Shown: piece after piece, positions 50,657 through 52,571 of the stretch
Numbering within the stretch: the first letter of the stretch is position 1
How the letters are laid out: the number at the start of each line of letters is the position of its first letter
Origin: Bacteroidales bacterium
GTDB lineage: Bacteria > Bacteroidota > Bacteroidia > Bacteroidales > UBA3824
Length of the DNA: 52,571 nucleotides
Assembly: GCA_017962175.1 (NCBI GenBank)
Contig: JAGCVU010000019.1
Location: forward strand, 1-52,571
Reading direction: 5' to 3'
The notes under the pieces: generated by a model
Databases searched by the model: none
What the model was told of the DNA's origin: nothing
What the model saw: only the letters and a program-made list of their open reading frames with translations
Made by a program: the position numbers and the translations under genes

Positions 50657-52571
50657 ATGAAAAACCGTATAATCAGTTTGTTAACAACAGCATTGCTTTT
50701 GCCGGCGTGCACCACTCAACCCGGCTTTAAGCAGACTCCCAAGGGGGTGGAAATCAATGTTAAGAATGTTTCGGAAAATTCTCCAAAGATTGTCCGCCTC
50801 GAAGTGGTTGGCGACAAAATTATCCGCGTGTCAGCCACTAAGGATGACGCATTCAAAGACCCGCAGTCGCTTGCTGTGGTGGATCAAAAATGCAAACCCG
50901 AATTTCGTGTGGAGCAAAACGGCGACACAGTGAAGGTAATTACCAATGCTTTAAGTGCCAATGTGTTGACCTCAACGGGAAAGGTGTTTTTTACCGACCT
51001 CAATGGCAATCTTCTTCTCTCAGAGGCTGACAACGGCAAAACATTGTCTCCCTATCAAGTAACGCAGACCCACGCCGACGGCAAGCCCGAAACCTACAAC
51101 GGATGGTCGTACCGTGCTGTGTTCGACTCACCCGACGACGAGGCTATCTACGGTCTCGGTCAGCATCAGGCCGACGACTGGAACTACAAGGGCAAGAATG
51201 AGGAACTTTTCCAATATAATACAAAGGTGTCGGTTCCGTTTGTGGTTTCGTCCCGCAACTACGGCTTAATGTTTGACTCATACTCACTTATGAGGTTCGG
51301 CAACCCCAATCCCTACTCGTTTTTGAAGGATGTGTTCACACTTTATAATAAAGAGGGAAAACAAGGCTCGCTCACCGGCACTTACAACATCAAGGGTCAG
51401 GATCCTATTGTGAGGGACGAGGATTCGCTTTATTATGAGGACTTTAAGACAGTAGGAAGACTTCTTCCCAAAGGTCTCGGCGATGCCTCCGTTGTCATCG
51501 AGGGCGAGATAGAACCCAATGAATCAGGCGAATACAGATTCCTGCACTACTATTCGGGTTATCAGACCATCACCATCGACGGCAAGTCGGTGTACAGCGA
51601 CGACTATCTCGGCTCCGATTCCAAAATCTGGCGCACCGCGTGGAACCCCAACGCCCGCAAGTTCAACATCAATATGGAAAAGGGCAAGAAATACGCCATC
51701 CGCATAGAATGGATTCCCGACGGCGGCGAGGCTTACTGCGGTCTCCGTGCGTTGAAACCCGTAAGCAAAGAGGAGCAGAACAAACTCTCGTTCTGGTCGG
51801 AAATGACACAACAACTTGATTATTACTTCATTGCGGGCAACAAATCCGACGAGGTGATTTCAGGTTACAGAACCCTCACCGGCAAGGCGCAGATTGCTCC
51901 CGAATGGCTTTTGGGATACTGGCAGAGCCGCGAGCGTTACAAGACTCAGGACGAAATTGTGGACGCCCTCAAAGGTTTCCGCCAACGCAAACTCCCTATC
52001 GACAACATAGTTATGGACTGGAACTACTGGGTTATCAACCAATGGGGCAGTTACGATTTTGACCCCGCACGCTTCTCCAATCCGCAAAAAATGATTGACG
52101 ACATCCACGCAATGAACGCCAAAATTATGATTTCGTGCTGGCCTAAATTCTATCCCAACGTTGAGCATTTCAAGGAGTTGAACGACAAGGGCTTTATCTA
52201 TCAGCAATCGCTCAAAGACAGCCTCCGCGACTGGCTTGCCGACCCGCTCAACGATTGGAAAGGCTTTACGTATGCCTTCTACGACGCTTATTCGCCTGAG
52301 GCTCGCAAGATTTTCTGGCGTCAACTTTACGACAAACTCGGCTCTATCGGTATGGACGCTTGGTGGATGGACGCTTCCGAACCCAACGTCCGCGACTGTA
52401 CGCCTATGGAATACCGCAAATTGCTCTGCGGCCCTACCGAACTTGGCTCGTCCGACGAATATTTCAATGCTTATTCAATCGTTAACGCCGAGGCAATCTA
52501 CGACGGTCAGCGCGGCTACGAAACCGCAATCGAGAAAAAAGGCATCGACAAAAAAGACGCTAAGGCTTTGC
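50657..52571 (+). CDS. GH31 alpha-xylosidase-like lipoprotein with PA14 insert, 3' end cut by window edge
   Basis: At least 638 residues, open to the right edge. Lipoprotein signal with lipobox LPAC and acyl-Cys 18. Order: N-terminal beta domain (about 25-230; DEAIYGLGQHQ), a PA14-like insert (about 240-370; GEYRFLHYYSGYQTITIDGK in parts), then the GH31 barrel with LLGYWQSRERYKTQDE, the VMDWNYW strand and nucleophile D572 in WWMDASEPN. The PA14 insert and the SRERYKTQDE region point to alpha-xylosidase of the BoGH31A type rather than alpha-glucosidase. Codons are more GC-rich than in neighbours. It is 3.7 kb from susC on the other strand, so it may or may not act on the same glycan. Confidence 0.9.
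   Translation, partial: MKNRIISLLTTALLLPACTTQPGFKQTPKGVEINVKNVSENSPKIVRLEVVGDKIIRVSATKDDAFKDPQSLAVVDQKCKPEFRVEQNGDTVKVITNALSANVLTSTGKVFFTDLNGNLLLSEADNGKTLSPYQVTQTHADGKPETYNGWSYRAVFDSPDDEAIYGLGQHQADDWNYKGKNEELFQYNTKVSVPFVVSSRNYGLMFDSYSLMRFGNPNPYSFLKDVFTLYNKEGKQGSLTGTYNIKGQDPIVRDEDSLYYEDFKTVGRLLPKGLGDASVVIEGEIEPNESGEYRFLHYYSGYQTITIDGKSVYSDDYLGSDSKIWRTAWNPNARKFNINMEKGKKYAIRIEWIPDGGEAYCGLRALKPVSKEEQNKLSFWSEMTQQLDYYFIAGNKSDEVISGYRTLTGKAQIAPEWLLGYWQSRERYKTQDEIVDALKGFRQRKLPIDNIVMDWNYWVINQWGSYDFDPARFSNPQKMIDDIHAMNAKIMISCWPKFYPNVEHFKELNDKGFIYQQSLKDSLRDWLADPLNDWKGFTYAFYDAYSPEARKIFWRQLYDKLGSIGMDAWWMDASEPNVRDCTPMEYRKLLCGPTELGSSDEYFNAYSIVNAEAIYDGQRGYETAIEKKGIDKKDAKAL

Overview
The window is ordinary chromosome from a member of the Bacteroidota, most likely the order Bacteroidales. 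The evidence is a SusC/SusD pair, the run bamD-rpoZ-coaBC-DUF4835-recN, AT-rich spacers with the phylum's TAnnTTTG -7 promoter motif in front of many genes, few Shine-Dalgarno sequences, a DUF1599-DoxX pair, and lipoprotein signals of Bacteroidota type. I see no prophage, integrase, insertion sequence, rRNA operon or CRISPR array. Both ends cut through genes: a small outer-membrane barrel protein on the left and a GH31 alpha-xylosidase-like lipoprotein on the right.

Layout. 1-3.8 kb (minus): barrel protein, folP, SPOR-domain protein and an Omp85-type barrel. 4-8.5 kb: a membrane cluster with a double zinc-ribbon membrane protein, an SPFH protein with a GYF-like tail, a shortened SPFH paralogue and, divergently, a membrane protein resembling a voltage-sensor domain without a pore. 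8.5-9.7 kb: tRNA-Glu(CTC) and a double-HTH protein with AT-hook-like repeats. 9.9-14.4 kb (plus): DUF1599, a DoxX-like protein with a thioredoxin-like tail, the c-di-AMP synthase CdaA (TTG start) and a large exported TlpA-like protein. 14.4-20.6 kb (minus): a coiled-coil protein, MalQ with two starch-binding domains, a cytoplasmic GH13 amylase and a PAS-PAS histidine kinase. 20.8-26.6 kb (plus): bamD, rpoZ with an unusual long tail, coaBC, DUF4835, recN, smpB. 26.6-28.7 kb (minus): a methyltransferase and an acyl-ACP thioesterase. 28.8-31.1 kb (plus): a SpoIIE-type phosphatase and a SiaC-like phosphoprotein. 31.2-41.5 kb (minus): leuA, rsmE, a 1676-residue exported protein of unknown function, tpiA, a coiled-coil membrane protein, tilS. 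41.7-46.9 kb (minus): susD and susC. 47.4-52.6 kb: coaX, a radical-SAM-like protein without its cluster cysteines, a PurF-like protein without its catalytic cysteine, and the GH31 gene.

How the genes work together. MalQ and GH13 form a cytoplasmic alpha-glucan module. SusCD imports an unknown glycan and has a well-formed promoter with paired 21-bp-spaced direct repeats upstream, which look like activator sites although no regulator is encoded nearby. The SpoIIE phosphatase and SiaC-like protein look like a partner-switching pair without its kinase. The observations most worth a second look are the cysteine-less SPL/radical-SAM relative, the susC operator-like repeats, the voltage-sensor-like protein beside the SPFH cluster, the tailed omega subunit, the AT-hook HTH protein and the giant exported protein. 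All calls come from reading the sequence; no database search was possible.
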